From: Streptomyces sp. Root431
Lineage (GTDB): Bacteria > Actinomycetota > Actinomycetes > Streptomycetales > Streptomycetaceae
NCBI RefSeq assembly: GCF_001426585.1
Contig: NZ_LMEI01000006.1
Span: 1-64,000 of the forward strand
DNA length: 64,000 nucleotides
Direction of reading: 5' to 3'
Both the position numbers and the translations under genes were made by a program. The stretch's first letter is position 1; each line of letters opens with the position of its first letter. Positions 37,554 to 44,704 of this stretch are shown here, in pieces. The notes beneath the pieces are model-generated. The model saw only the letters and a program-made list of their open reading frames with translations, was not told the DNA's origin and made no database searches.

Positions 37554-37643
37554 TGGGTGGGTGTGTGACGTGATGGCGCGCGGTCAACAACCGTGAGCGG
37601 TACGGTCACAGCCGCCGTCCGCCGCCCGGCCTACCGTCCCGCC

Positions 37644-37703
37644 ATGACCGCATTCGACCGGTCCGGCGCCGCCCGGCCCCGAGACCCCGCCGGCCGCCGG
37701 TGA
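37644..37703 (+). CDS. Possible 19-aa leader peptide before signal peptidase
   Basis: ATG 37644 opens 19 codons (Arg/Ala/Pro-rich) whose TGA overlaps the GTG of the signal peptidase gene as GTGA. TACCGT at 37632-37637, six bases before the ATG, could be the -10 of a leaderless transcript. It could therefore couple translation of the downstream gene. Evidence is positional only. Confidence 0.35.
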   Translation: MTAFDRSGAARPRDPAGRR

Positions 37704-38425
37704 ACGCGCGCCGGGCGGCCGGCGCCGTCCTCGGCACCGGCGTCCTGCTCTGTCTCCTCGCGGCGGTGGCCGTCACGTCCCTGAGTGTCCGCGTCGACGG
37801 CACGAGCATGACCCCGACGCTCGAGGACGGCGATCGCGTGCTCGTCGCGCCGGGTTCGGCGGGGGAGGCGCGCCGCTTCGACGTCGTGCTGCTCCGGGCG
37901 ACCGGCAGGGATGCACTGCTCGTCAAGCGCGTCATCGGCCTTCCCGGCGACCGGGTCGCCATCGTCTCCACGCCGGAACGGCCCTTCGAGGTCCTCCTCC
38001 AGGAGCGGGGACAGGGCCCCGTCCGCCGGGTGGTGGCCTCGCAGTGGGCGGCGCAGGCGCGGCGTACGGGCGCCTGCTGCGCACCGGGCGGCACACGGTC
38101 GGCGCGGCCGGAGCTGGTGACCGTGCCGGAGGGTTCCTTCTTCTATCTGGGGGACAACCCCGATCTCTCGGACGACTCCCGGGTGTACGGCTGGGGGGAA
38201 CTCGGCCGCGTCGAGGGGAGGGTCGGCCTGCGGGCCTTCCCCGTCTCGACCTCGCCGGGCCTCGGCGATCGGCCCGTCCTGGAGGAGTGGGCGGGCGTGG
38301 AGCGGTCGGCGGGCGGCCTGGAGGGGTGGGCGGGCGGCCTGGAGGGGTGGGCGGGCGTGGAGACGTCGGCGGGCGGCCTGCCGGGGTGGGCCGGGTCGGA
38401 GGGGCGGGTGGGGCCGGGGCCGTAA
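37700..38425 (+). CDS. Signal peptidase I (S26 family)
   Basis: 241 aa. N-terminal membrane helix (GAVLGTGVLLCLLAAVAVTS), catalytic Ser in VDGTSMTPTLEDGD, Lys in LLVKRVIGLPGDRV, and the box GDNPDLSDDSR. The type I signal peptidase cleaves secreted preproteins at the outer face of the membrane. The last ~50 residues are repeats of EGWAGG/EEWAGVERSAGG, unusual for the family. Start GTG 37700 lacks an RBS; coupling to an upstream 19-codon frame is possible. Confidence 0.87.
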   Translation: MNARRAAGAVLGTGVLLCLLAAVAVTSLSVRVDGTSMTPTLEDGDRVLVAPGSAGEARRFDVVLLRATGRDALLVKRVIGLPGDRVAIVSTPERPFEVLLQERGQGPVRRVVASQWAAQARRTGACCAPGGTRSARPELVTVPEGSFFYLGDNPDLSDDSRVYGWGELGRVEGRVGLRAFPVSTSPGLGDRPVLEEWAGVERSAGGLEGWAGGLEGWAGVETSAGGLPGWAGSEGRVGPGP

Positions 38426-38434
38426 GCGCGCCCC

Positions 38435-39043
38435 CTACTGGGTGGGGGCGAGGCTCTCCTGGCCGGTGCTCAGGGCGACCCTGACCACCGTGTCGGCGAT
38501 GCGGCGGGCGGACTCCTCGGGCGAGGCGGTGGACTGGACGATGTGGCTGGCGGTCAGCCGGACCGCCGCGTCCACGGCCAGCTCGCGCGCGACCGGGTCC
38601 ACGCCGGGCCAGGCCTCCGTGACGTACGCGTCGGCCATCGCCGTCGCGGTCTCGAACGCGGACGCGGACCGGGTGGTGAGGTAGGGGAGGAGGCCGTCCT
38701 CGCCGGTGCTCGTCAGCATGGCCTTGATCAGCGGGTTCCGGCCGGCCAGCGTGAGCGTGAAGCCGACGGCGGCCGTGACGGCCGCGCGCAGGTCGTCCCG
38801 GTGCGCGTCCAGGCCCTGCTGGATGCCGAGCAGGCAGCGCTCCAGCTCGCGCTGGAACAGGGCCTCGCCGACCGCCTCCTTGGAGGGGAACTCCGAGTAC
38901 AGCGTCTGCCGGCTGACGCCGACGGCTCCGGCGAGGTGCGCCATCCGGAGCTTGTCGAAGCCGCGGTCCGCGACCGCGTCGTACGCGGCGTCCAAGAGGC
39001 GTTCGCGCAGCAGTGTCCGGACCGTCTCCCTGAACCGTGCCAT
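38435..39043 (-). CDS. TetR family transcriptional regulator
   Basis: 202 aa. N-terminal HTH with AAYDAVADRGFDKLRMAHLA, VGVSRQTLYSEFPSKEAVGE, then an all-helical ligand domain. It is divergent (178 bp) from the DUF6230/DUF6114 operon and is probably its repressor. The intergenic DNA carries repeated TGTCC/TGTCA words. Confidence 0.9.
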   Translation of the reverse strand: MARFRETVRTLLRERLLDAAYDAVADRGFDKLRMAHLAGAVGVSRQTLYSEFPSKEAVGEALFQRELERCLLGIQQGLDAHRDDLRAAVTAAVGFTLTLAGRNPLIKAMLTSTGEDGLLPYLTTRSASAFETATAMADAYVTEAWPGVDPVARELAVDAAVRLTASHIVQSTASPEESARRIADTVVRVALSTGQESLAPTQ

Positions 39044-39091
39044 CGGCCCAGCCTAGTCCAGCCCGAATTCTTCCCAGGATTGTCCAGAGTG

Positions 39092-39121
39092 TTGACACAT
39101 CGTCGGCAACTGTCCAATTCT
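39092..39121 (+). promoter_or_regulatory. Candidate promoter of the DUF6230/DUF6114 operon
   Basis: TTGACA (39092-39097), 18-bp spacer, AATTCT (39116-39121). The -35 lies inside GTGTTGACAC. TGTCC/TGTCA-type words recur at 39081, 39111 and 39139. Likely TetR-controlled. Confidence 0.5.
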
Positions 39122-39221
39122 CAAACAGGCAGCCGTGAACTGTCAGTTGTGGAGTGGTCCACGGCTGCTGCCGGGTTCACATCCCCCGCGCCGACGGCGC
39201 GGGACGACGGTGGGAGATCAC

Positions 39222-39902
39222 ATGCAGGAAGAGAACAGAGGCGTCACCCGCTGGCGCAGATCGGCATTCCTGGCCCTGCCCGCGACCGCGGCCGTGGCGG
39301 CCATGGCCACGGCGATGGTGCAGGGCGCGCTCGCCGCGAACCTCTCGCTGACGAGCGTCCCCTTCACCCTCAGCTCGAAGACCGTCGCCGCTCCGCAGGG
39401 CATCGGCGCGGTCATGCACACCATCGACGCCGGCGGGGCCAAGGGCGCCGCCGAGGTCGGCATCGCCAAGGCGGGCCTCGACGGCATCTGCGTCCACGCC
39501 GTCCAGTCGGTCGACCTGCCGGTCATCGGCAGCCTCGGCACCTGGTCGCTCAACATCTCCTCACCCGCGGCGGCGACCCCGCTCACCAGCGATCAACTCG
39601 TCGCCGGGGCCGGGCTCCAGGCGAACAAGCTGGTCCTCGACGCCCAGTCGCTCAAGGCGGCCACCGCCACGCTCAACGCGAGCGACGCCACCCCGAACGT
39701 GATCGGCGCCGCCGCCGACGGCGCCGGCATCAAGGGCACCGGCATCAAGGACGGCGCCGCCGGTCAGTTCGGCCTGGACGCCAGCGGCGGCCGGACCGAC
39801 ATCAAGAACCTCAACGCCGACGCCAACGGCGCCACGATCTCCGGCGCGATCACCCTGCCGGACCTGGCGATCGCGATCGCCCACGGCGACAGGCCCTGCT
39901 GA
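39222..39902 (+). CDS. DUF6230 family exported protein
   Basis: 226 aa. Basic start WRRSAFLALPATAAVAAMATA (signal or anchor helix), MVQGALAANLSLTSVPFTLSS, then an Ala/Gly/Asp-rich beta-type domain with LDGICVHAV and a C-terminal LPDLAIAIAHGDRPC. The two Cys are in positions shared with its paralogues. Function unknown; older annotation as cholesterol esterase is unsupported. ATG 39222 with GGGAGA upstream. Confidence 0.88.
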   Translation: MQEENRGVTRWRRSAFLALPATAAVAAMATAMVQGALAANLSLTSVPFTLSSKTVAAPQGIGAVMHTIDAGGAKGAAEVGIAKAGLDGICVHAVQSVDLPVIGSLGTWSLNISSPAAATPLTSDQLVAGAGLQANKLVLDAQSLKAATATLNASDATPNVIGAAADGAGIKGTGIKDGAAGQFGLDASGGRTDIKNLNADANGATISGAITLPDLAIAIAHGDRPC

Positions 39903-39986
39903 GTCCGGCCAGACGCCGGATGCCGGGGATCCGCGTCCAAGCGGCGCGGAGGACGCGGATCCCCGGTTCCCTCCCCACCTCGACCC

Positions 39987-40508
39987 ATGACTGCGAGGGC
40001 TCACCCCATGACCACCGACCCGCCGCCCGAGCCGACCGGAGCTCCCGCTCCCACCTCCACCGCGCGCGGTGCGCGCCTCGCCTTCCGGCGCTGGCGCCGC
40101 ACCCGCCCGTTCTGGGCGGCCTTGTGGACCGGGACCGGCGGCTTCGTCATCTTCTTCCTGCCGATGGCACCGCTCGGCCAGATCCTCCAGGTCGGCGTCG
40201 GAGGCATCGCGGGCATGTCCGGCGGCGTCGTCCTCATGGCGATGGCCCTGCTGATCCTGCTGCTCCCCGGTCAGCGCCACACCGCAGGCGTCATCGCGGT
40301 GATCGCGGGAGTCGCCTCCTTCCCCCTGTCGAACCTCGGCGGCCTCTTCGTGGGAATGGCCCTCTCCGTCCTGGGCGGTTCCATGGCTTTCGCCTGGCTG
40401 CCCGAGAAACCCGCCCGGCGGCGCGGCGGCCGTGGCCTCCTCCGTCGTACGCGGTCGGCCGCCGAAACGCCCGTACCCCCCGTATCCGTTGGGAGCGGAT
40501 CCCCATGA
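39987..40508 (+). CDS. DUF6114 family membrane protein
   Basis: 173 aa. WRRTRPFWAALWTGTGGFVI start, four hydrophobic helices, PGQRHTAGVIAVIAGVASFP, SNLGGLFVGMALSVLGGSM. Cytoplasmic Arg-rich tail. Its stop overlaps the ATG of the next gene (ATGA). ATG 40008 is an alternative start. Confidence 0.88.
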   Translation: MTARAHPMTTDPPPEPTGAPAPTSTARGARLAFRRWRRTRPFWAALWTGTGGFVIFFLPMAPLGQILQVGVGGIAGMSGGVVLMAMALLILLLPGQRHTAGVIAVIAGVASFPLSNLGGLFVGMALSVLGGSMAFAWLPEKPARRRGGRGLLRRTRSAAETPVPPVSVGSGSP

Positions 40509-41290
40509 CGCACTCCTTCTCCGGTACGCGCCGCATCGGCACGTCCCTCGCCCGGATGCGGACGACCGGCACCCGTGCCGCCGCCGGGTGGAACGCCCGG
40601 ATGCTCGCCGAGGCGACCGACGGCACCCGGCGCGGCACCCGCTGGGGGCGCGGAGCCCTCGCCTTCGTCCCCTCGGCCCTCGTCGTCGGCGCCCTCGGCA
40701 CCGCGCTCGCCCACGGCGCGCTCGCCGCCAACTTCAGCGTCGCCGGGCAGCCGTTCACCCTGACGTCCAACGGTGTCGAGGGCAGCGGCTTCGGCGCCAT
40801 CGTCAACACCCCCGCCGTCGGACGTCCGGACGGCACCACCACCACGAACACGGCCATGGCACGCGTCGGCTTCGCGAGTGCCGGGCTCGCCGGACTCTGC
40901 GGCATCGTCCACCAGTCGATTGCCGGAGTCCCGTACTCGCTGCTCCTGACGGGCGGCCAGAAGGTGACGGCCACCCCGCCGGGCACCTTCACCACCGACA
41001 TTGACGCCTCGAACCTCTACATCCAGGCGACCGAACTCCAGTCGTACGGGCCGACCACCCTCCAGAACGCGGTCCTCGGCCAGTCCGCCGACCAGGTCAC
41101 CGTCGCCGGCAAGCCCCTCACGGGCGCGCTGCCCGGAGGCTTCGGGCTCGGCTCGGCGGGCGGCGAGGGGGGCAGCTCCATCACGCTCCACGGACTGAAC
41201 GCCACCGCGTACGACGCCGAGATGGCCGGCGCGCTCGTCCTGCCCGACCTGAAGATCAGGGTCGTCCCGGGAACGGCCACGACATGCTGA
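40505..41290 (+). CDS. DUF6230 family exported protein
   Basis: 261 aa. A Thr/Arg/Ala-rich 45-residue cytoplasmic start, WGRGALAFVPSALVVGALGTA (membrane helix), HGALAANFSVAGQPFTLTSN, then LAGLCGIVHQSIAG and C-terminal LVLPDLKIRVVPGTATTC. Conserved Cys positions match the other two copies. It overlaps DUF6114 genes at both ends. Confidence 0.88.
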   Translation: MTHSFSGTRRIGTSLARMRTTGTRAAAGWNARMLAEATDGTRRGTRWGRGALAFVPSALVVGALGTALAHGALAANFSVAGQPFTLTSNGVEGSGFGAIVNTPAVGRPDGTTTTNTAMARVGFASAGLAGLCGIVHQSIAGVPYSLLLTGGQKVTATPPGTFTTDIDASNLYIQATELQSYGPTTLQNAVLGQSADQVTVAGKPLTGALPGGFGLGSAGGEGGSSITLHGLNATAYDAEMAGALVLPDLKIRVVPGTATTC

Positions 41291-41790
41291 GCCGGCTGGG
41301 CTCCGCGTACGCGTGGTTCCGGGCCTTCCGCCGGACCCGGCCGTTCTGGGGCGGGGTGTGGCTGATCGCCGGCGGGTGGACCGTCCTCAAGTTCTCGCTC
41401 AGCTCCCTCCAGTTGATCGTGAGCACGGGCTTCGGGGGAGTGGCCGGCTACCTCGTCGGCGGCGGGATGATCCTGTGCGGCCTCATCCCGATGGCGCTGC
41501 CCGGTCAGCGCTACACCTTCGGAATCATCGGCGCGGTCCTCGCGGTCGTCTCGCTCGTCGTTTCCAACCTCGGCGGGTTCCTCCTCGGCATGGCGCTCGG
41601 CGTCCTCGGCGGCTCGATGACCGTCGGCTGGGGCGCCAAACGGCCGCGCGGCACGGCGGCGAAGCGGGTGATGGAGCAGGTGACGGAGCAGGTGACAGAG
41701 CGGGTGACGGAGGGGGTGTTGGACCGGGCGCCGAAGCGGGTGTCGGAACGGCCCGGGGGCCGCGTCACGGACCGGGCGGTGGAGACGTGA
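41284..41790 (+). CDS. DUF6114 family membrane protein
   Basis: 168 aa. FRRTRPFWGGVWLIAGGWTV, four helices, PGQRYTFGIIGAVLAVVSLV, SNLGGFLLGMALGVLGGSM. The C-terminus has EQVTEQVTERVTEGV repeats (a 4-aa periodic amphipathic helix). It overlaps the preceding DUF6230 gene by 7 bases and the next gene by GTGA. Confidence 0.88.
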   Translation: MLSRLGSAYAWFRAFRRTRPFWGGVWLIAGGWTVLKFSLSSLQLIVSTGFGGVAGYLVGGGMILCGLIPMALPGQRYTFGIIGAVLAVVSLVVSNLGGFLLGMALGVLGGSMTVGWGAKRPRGTAAKRVMEQVTEQVTERVTEGVLDRAPKRVSERPGGRVTDRAVET

Positions 41791-42404
41791 TCCGCGTCGT
41801 ACGGTCCCCGCTCGTCGCCGTCGCGGCCGCACTGCTCCTCGCCGTCGCCACGGCCGTCTGGTCCGGCCAGCCGAGCAGCGCCGCAGGTCGGGCGGCTGCC
41901 GCGCCCGAGCCGCTGGGCGTGCCCTTCCTGCCCGCGCCGGACCCGCTGCACGTGACCATCGCGAGCATGGTCGCCGTCTCGATGACCGTCGACAAGAACG
42001 TCACCATCCGGCTGTCCGACGGCACGACCCGCACGACGACCCAGTACACCTTCACCAAGCTCAAGATCCGCTCGCACATGAACGTGACCCAGCGGGCGGC
42101 CGGGCACACCCTCACCATCGACGTGCCCGACGAGGGCTCCCTCGGCGGCTACGACAGCGCGGGGAAACCCGAGACGACGACGATGTGGGGCACCATCGGC
42201 AACGTCTGCGTCCGGGTCCTCGTCAAGATCTGCGGGGTGCAGGGGCTGCTCGACTTCTTCGGCTCCCTCATCCCCCTCACCGCCGGGGCCGAGGACTTCG
42301 TCGGCGACATCTACGCGATCCGTACGGTCGACGACCACGCCGCCCTCGACTCCACCGACAACCCCGTCCACCTCCCCGGCACGATCAAGGTGACCGTCCC
42401 GTGA
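41787..42404 (+). CDS. Secreted hypothetical protein in the DUF6230 operon
   Basis: 205 aa. Signal peptide VVRSPLVAVAAALLLAVATAV ... GQPSSAAG. The mature part contains LHVTIASMVAVSMTVDKNVT, YTFTKLKIRSHMNVTQRAAG, HTLTIDVPDEGSL. Family not recognised. GTG 41787 overlaps the DUF6114 stop; its own stop overlaps the next start (GTGA), so it is translated with the operon. Confidence 0.8.
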   Translation: MIRVVRSPLVAVAAALLLAVATAVWSGQPSSAAGRAAAAPEPLGVPFLPAPDPLHVTIASMVAVSMTVDKNVTIRLSDGTTRTTTQYTFTKLKIRSHMNVTQRAAGHTLTIDVPDEGSLGGYDSAGKPETTTMWGTIGNVCVRVLVKICGVQGLLDFFGSLIPLTAGAEDFVGDIYAIRTVDDHAALDSTDNPVHLPGTIKVTVP

Positions 42405-43129
42405 GCCCTGCCGACCACCCCATCCCGGTCCCAGTCCCGGTCCCGCTCCCGGAAGGCCGTACCCACTGGCGTCGCTCGCTCGCCGTCGCCGTGCCCGCGC
42501 TCCTCGCGGCGGCCGGCCTCGGGTCCGCCATGGCGAGCGGCGCGCTCGCCGTCGGCCTGCGGATCCAGGACCGGCCCGTCGACTTCACGACCAGCAGTCT
42601 GTACGGGACGCAGTACGGCGCCGCGGTCGTCGACCAGCCCGTCGTCCGGCCCGACGGCACCGCCGGCACCGTGCGGGTGCTCCGCATGGGCTTCGCGGAC
42701 GGTGTGATCAACGGCCTGTGCCTGAGCCAGCGCCAGCAGATCGCGGGAGCCACGTACACGCTGCTGCTCACCCTCGGCGACGACGACCCCCGCTCGTGGG
42801 AGATCCGGACGAAGAACACCGTCCTCGACCTGCGGAACGCCACCGGGGTGCTGGACATGGACGGCATCGTCGACCTCAACGTCAACGGCGCCGACGTGAA
42901 GACGGTCAAGGACGCGTCCGGGGCGTACGTCGCCAACCCGCTGAGCAGTCCGCAGCACCGCTTCGGCATCCAGGCGCGCTACGCGAAGTTCGACCGGATC
43001 GTCGGCACCGCCCAGGACTTCCAGATACCCGGCCTCCTCACCACCCCGAAGCTCACGCTCGCCGTCCGGCCGGGCACGGTCGCCTGCCCCGCCCCACCCG
43101 GGCCCGTCGGTACGCCCGGCACGCCGTGA
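42401..43129 (+). CDS. DUF6230 family exported protein
   Basis: 242 aa. Pro/Val-rich start, WRRSLAVAVPALLAAAGLGS (signal or anchor), AMASGALAVGLRIQDRPVDF, INGLCLSQRQQIAG, and C-terminal LTTPKLTLAVRPGTVACPAP. The two Cys align with the other copies. Last gene of the six-gene unit. Confidence 0.85.
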   Translation: MSPADHPIPVPVPVPLPEGRTHWRRSLAVAVPALLAAAGLGSAMASGALAVGLRIQDRPVDFTTSSLYGTQYGAAVVDQPVVRPDGTAGTVRVLRMGFADGVINGLCLSQRQQIAGATYTLLLTLGDDDPRSWEIRTKNTVLDLRNATGVLDMDGIVDLNVNGADVKTVKDASGAYVANPLSSPQHRFGIQARYAKFDRIVGTAQDFQIPGLLTTPKLTLAVRPGTVACPAPPGPVGTPGTP

Positions 43130-43314
43130 TGGCAGACTGCGGCCCTCACCGTCGTCTCCCCGCGCGGCATGGGCGGAGCGCCCATCGCGGGGAACGGCAG
43201 GCGACTCCTGGAGGCACCCATGGCGCGGCGACCCGGACCCGCGACCCACGCGACCGATGCGACCGGCGCGATCGACGCGAGCCACGTGGCCCGTACGAGC
43301 TGCGCGGATCCCCG

Positions 43315-43980
43315 ATGACGCCGATGACCCCGGGGGCCTGCTGCCGCGCGCGGCCGGCCGAGCCCGGCACCCTCCTGGTCCGCAGCGCGCCGGCGGCTCC
43401 CACCGCGGCGGTCCTGCTGCTCCACGGCGGCCGTGCCGACGGCCCGGAGCCGCCGCCCGCGCTCAACCTGCCCGCCCTGCGCATGCGGCCCTTCGTCAGC
43501 GCCGTGACCCGGGCCGTCCGGGGCCGGGACGTGCTGGTCGCCGAGGTGCGCTACCTCCATCGCGGCTGGAACGGCCCGCGCGCCGACGCGGCCCGGGACG
43601 CCGAGGCCGCCCTCGTACGGCTCCGGGAGCGCGTCGGGCCCGTGCCCGTCGTGCTCCTCGGCCATTCCATGGGCGGCCGCGCCGCGCTCAGCGCCGCCGG
43701 CGACCCGGCCGTCCGCGGTGTCGTCGCCCTCGCGCCGTGGTGCCCCACCGGCGAGCCCGTCGACCACCTCGGCGGCCGACGGCTCTACCTCCTCCACGAC
43801 GAGGCCGACCGCGTCACCTCGGCCCGAGAGTCCTGGGACTTCGTCCGCAGGGCGCGGGCGGCGGGCGCCGACGCGGCCGGCATACCGATGCCGACCGGCG
43901 GCCACGCCATGCTCCGGGGCGCAGGCTTCTGGCACCGCCGCGCGGCCGAGCTCACGGCGGCGCTGCTCTCGCACGGCTGA
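43315..43980 (+). CDS. Alpha/beta hydrolase
   Basis: 221 aa. HGG motif (LLLHGGRADGPEP), nucleophile elbow GHSMGGRAAL, Asp in YLLHDEADRVT and His in PTGGHAML form a plausible triad. Dienelactone hydrolase/lipase-like; substrate unknown. ATG 43315 or 43324. It stands 185 bp after the operon and may be separate. Confidence 0.86.
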   Translation: MTPMTPGACCRARPAEPGTLLVRSAPAAPTAAVLLLHGGRADGPEPPPALNLPALRMRPFVSAVTRAVRGRDVLVAEVRYLHRGWNGPRADAARDAEAALVRLRERVGPVPVVLLGHSMGGRAALSAAGDPAVRGVVALAPWCPTGEPVDHLGGRRLYLLHDEADRVTSARESWDFVRRARAAGADAAGIPMPTGGHAMLRGAGFWHRRAAELTAALLSHG

Positions 43981-43986
43981 CGCGCC

Positions 43987-44676
43987 TCAGGAGCGGAGGA
44001 GACCGGCGCAGGCCTCGTACGTCGCACGGTGCACCGCACGCGCGAGCCGCGCGCCCCAGAGCGACCGCGGCCCGGCGAACGACTCGACGGACGGTCCGGC
44101 AGGCGAGGCGGTCGAGGGTGCGGCCACGCAGACGGCGTCCGTAGGCGTGCCCGAGGCGTCCGCGCCGAGTTCGACGAGGGCCTGGACCTTCGCCTCGGTG
44201 GCGGTGGCGACCGCGTTGACGAGGGCGGCGTCCGTGAGCGGCACGGGCAGCGACACGATGATGTTGATCGTCCCCGGGCGCGGGGCCGCGACGCCCCCGG
44301 TCCCCGGAACGGCCGCCCAGCCCCGTACCCCGATCCCGGCGGTGACCAAGGCTTCGGCGCCGCCGTCCGACGCGTGCCGCCGGTTCTCGACCGACGCCGC
44401 CGTCATGAGCCCCACCCCGGGGCCTTCGAGCCCGGCCCCGGAGGCCAGCGCGCGGAGGTGGGCGACGGGGTCGAGCCGGTCGTAACCGGGCGGGACCTGC
44501 GCGTTCAGCACCCACGCCCGCTCCCCGATGCCCCCGCCGAGGACGGCGCTCGACACCATCCGGACACCCGGTCCCGGGGCCCACACCAGGAGGGGCCACG
44601 TGCGGCCCTGTTCGGTGTGGGTGAGCAGGGCGGCGTCGGCGAGGGACGGGCTCGCGAGGAGAGTTCGGGGAAGCAC
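43987..44676 (-). CDS. cbiZ: Adenosylcobinamide amidohydrolase (CbiZ family)
   Basis: 229 aa. SSAVLGGGIGERAWVLNAQV and TAASVENRRHASDGG, GTINIIVSLPVPLTDAALVN, and ATEAKVQALVELG match CbiZ, which cleaves the aminopropanol side chain of (pseudo)cobinamide for corrinoid salvage. No cobalamin genes are nearby. Start ATG 44676; convergent with the hydrolase. Confidence 0.9.
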   Translation of the reverse strand: MLPRTLLASPSLADAALLTHTEQGRTWPLLVWAPGPGVRMVSSAVLGGGIGERAWVLNAQVPPGYDRLDPVAHLRALASGAGLEGPGVGLMTAASVENRRHASDGGAEALVTAGIGVRGWAAVPGTGGVAAPRPGTINIIVSLPVPLTDAALVNAVATATEAKVQALVELGADASGTPTDAVCVAAPSTASPAGPSVESFAGPRSLWGARLARAVHRATYEACAGLLRS

Positions 44677-44704
44677 CTCCCCAGACTAGAGACGCCGGTC
44701 CGGG

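Noticed and set aside
38543..40504. Long plus-strand frame running from the TetR gene into the DUF6230 operon
   Set aside because: Its first two thirds are antisense to TetR or out of frame with DUF6230/6114; only the part from 40505 is real.
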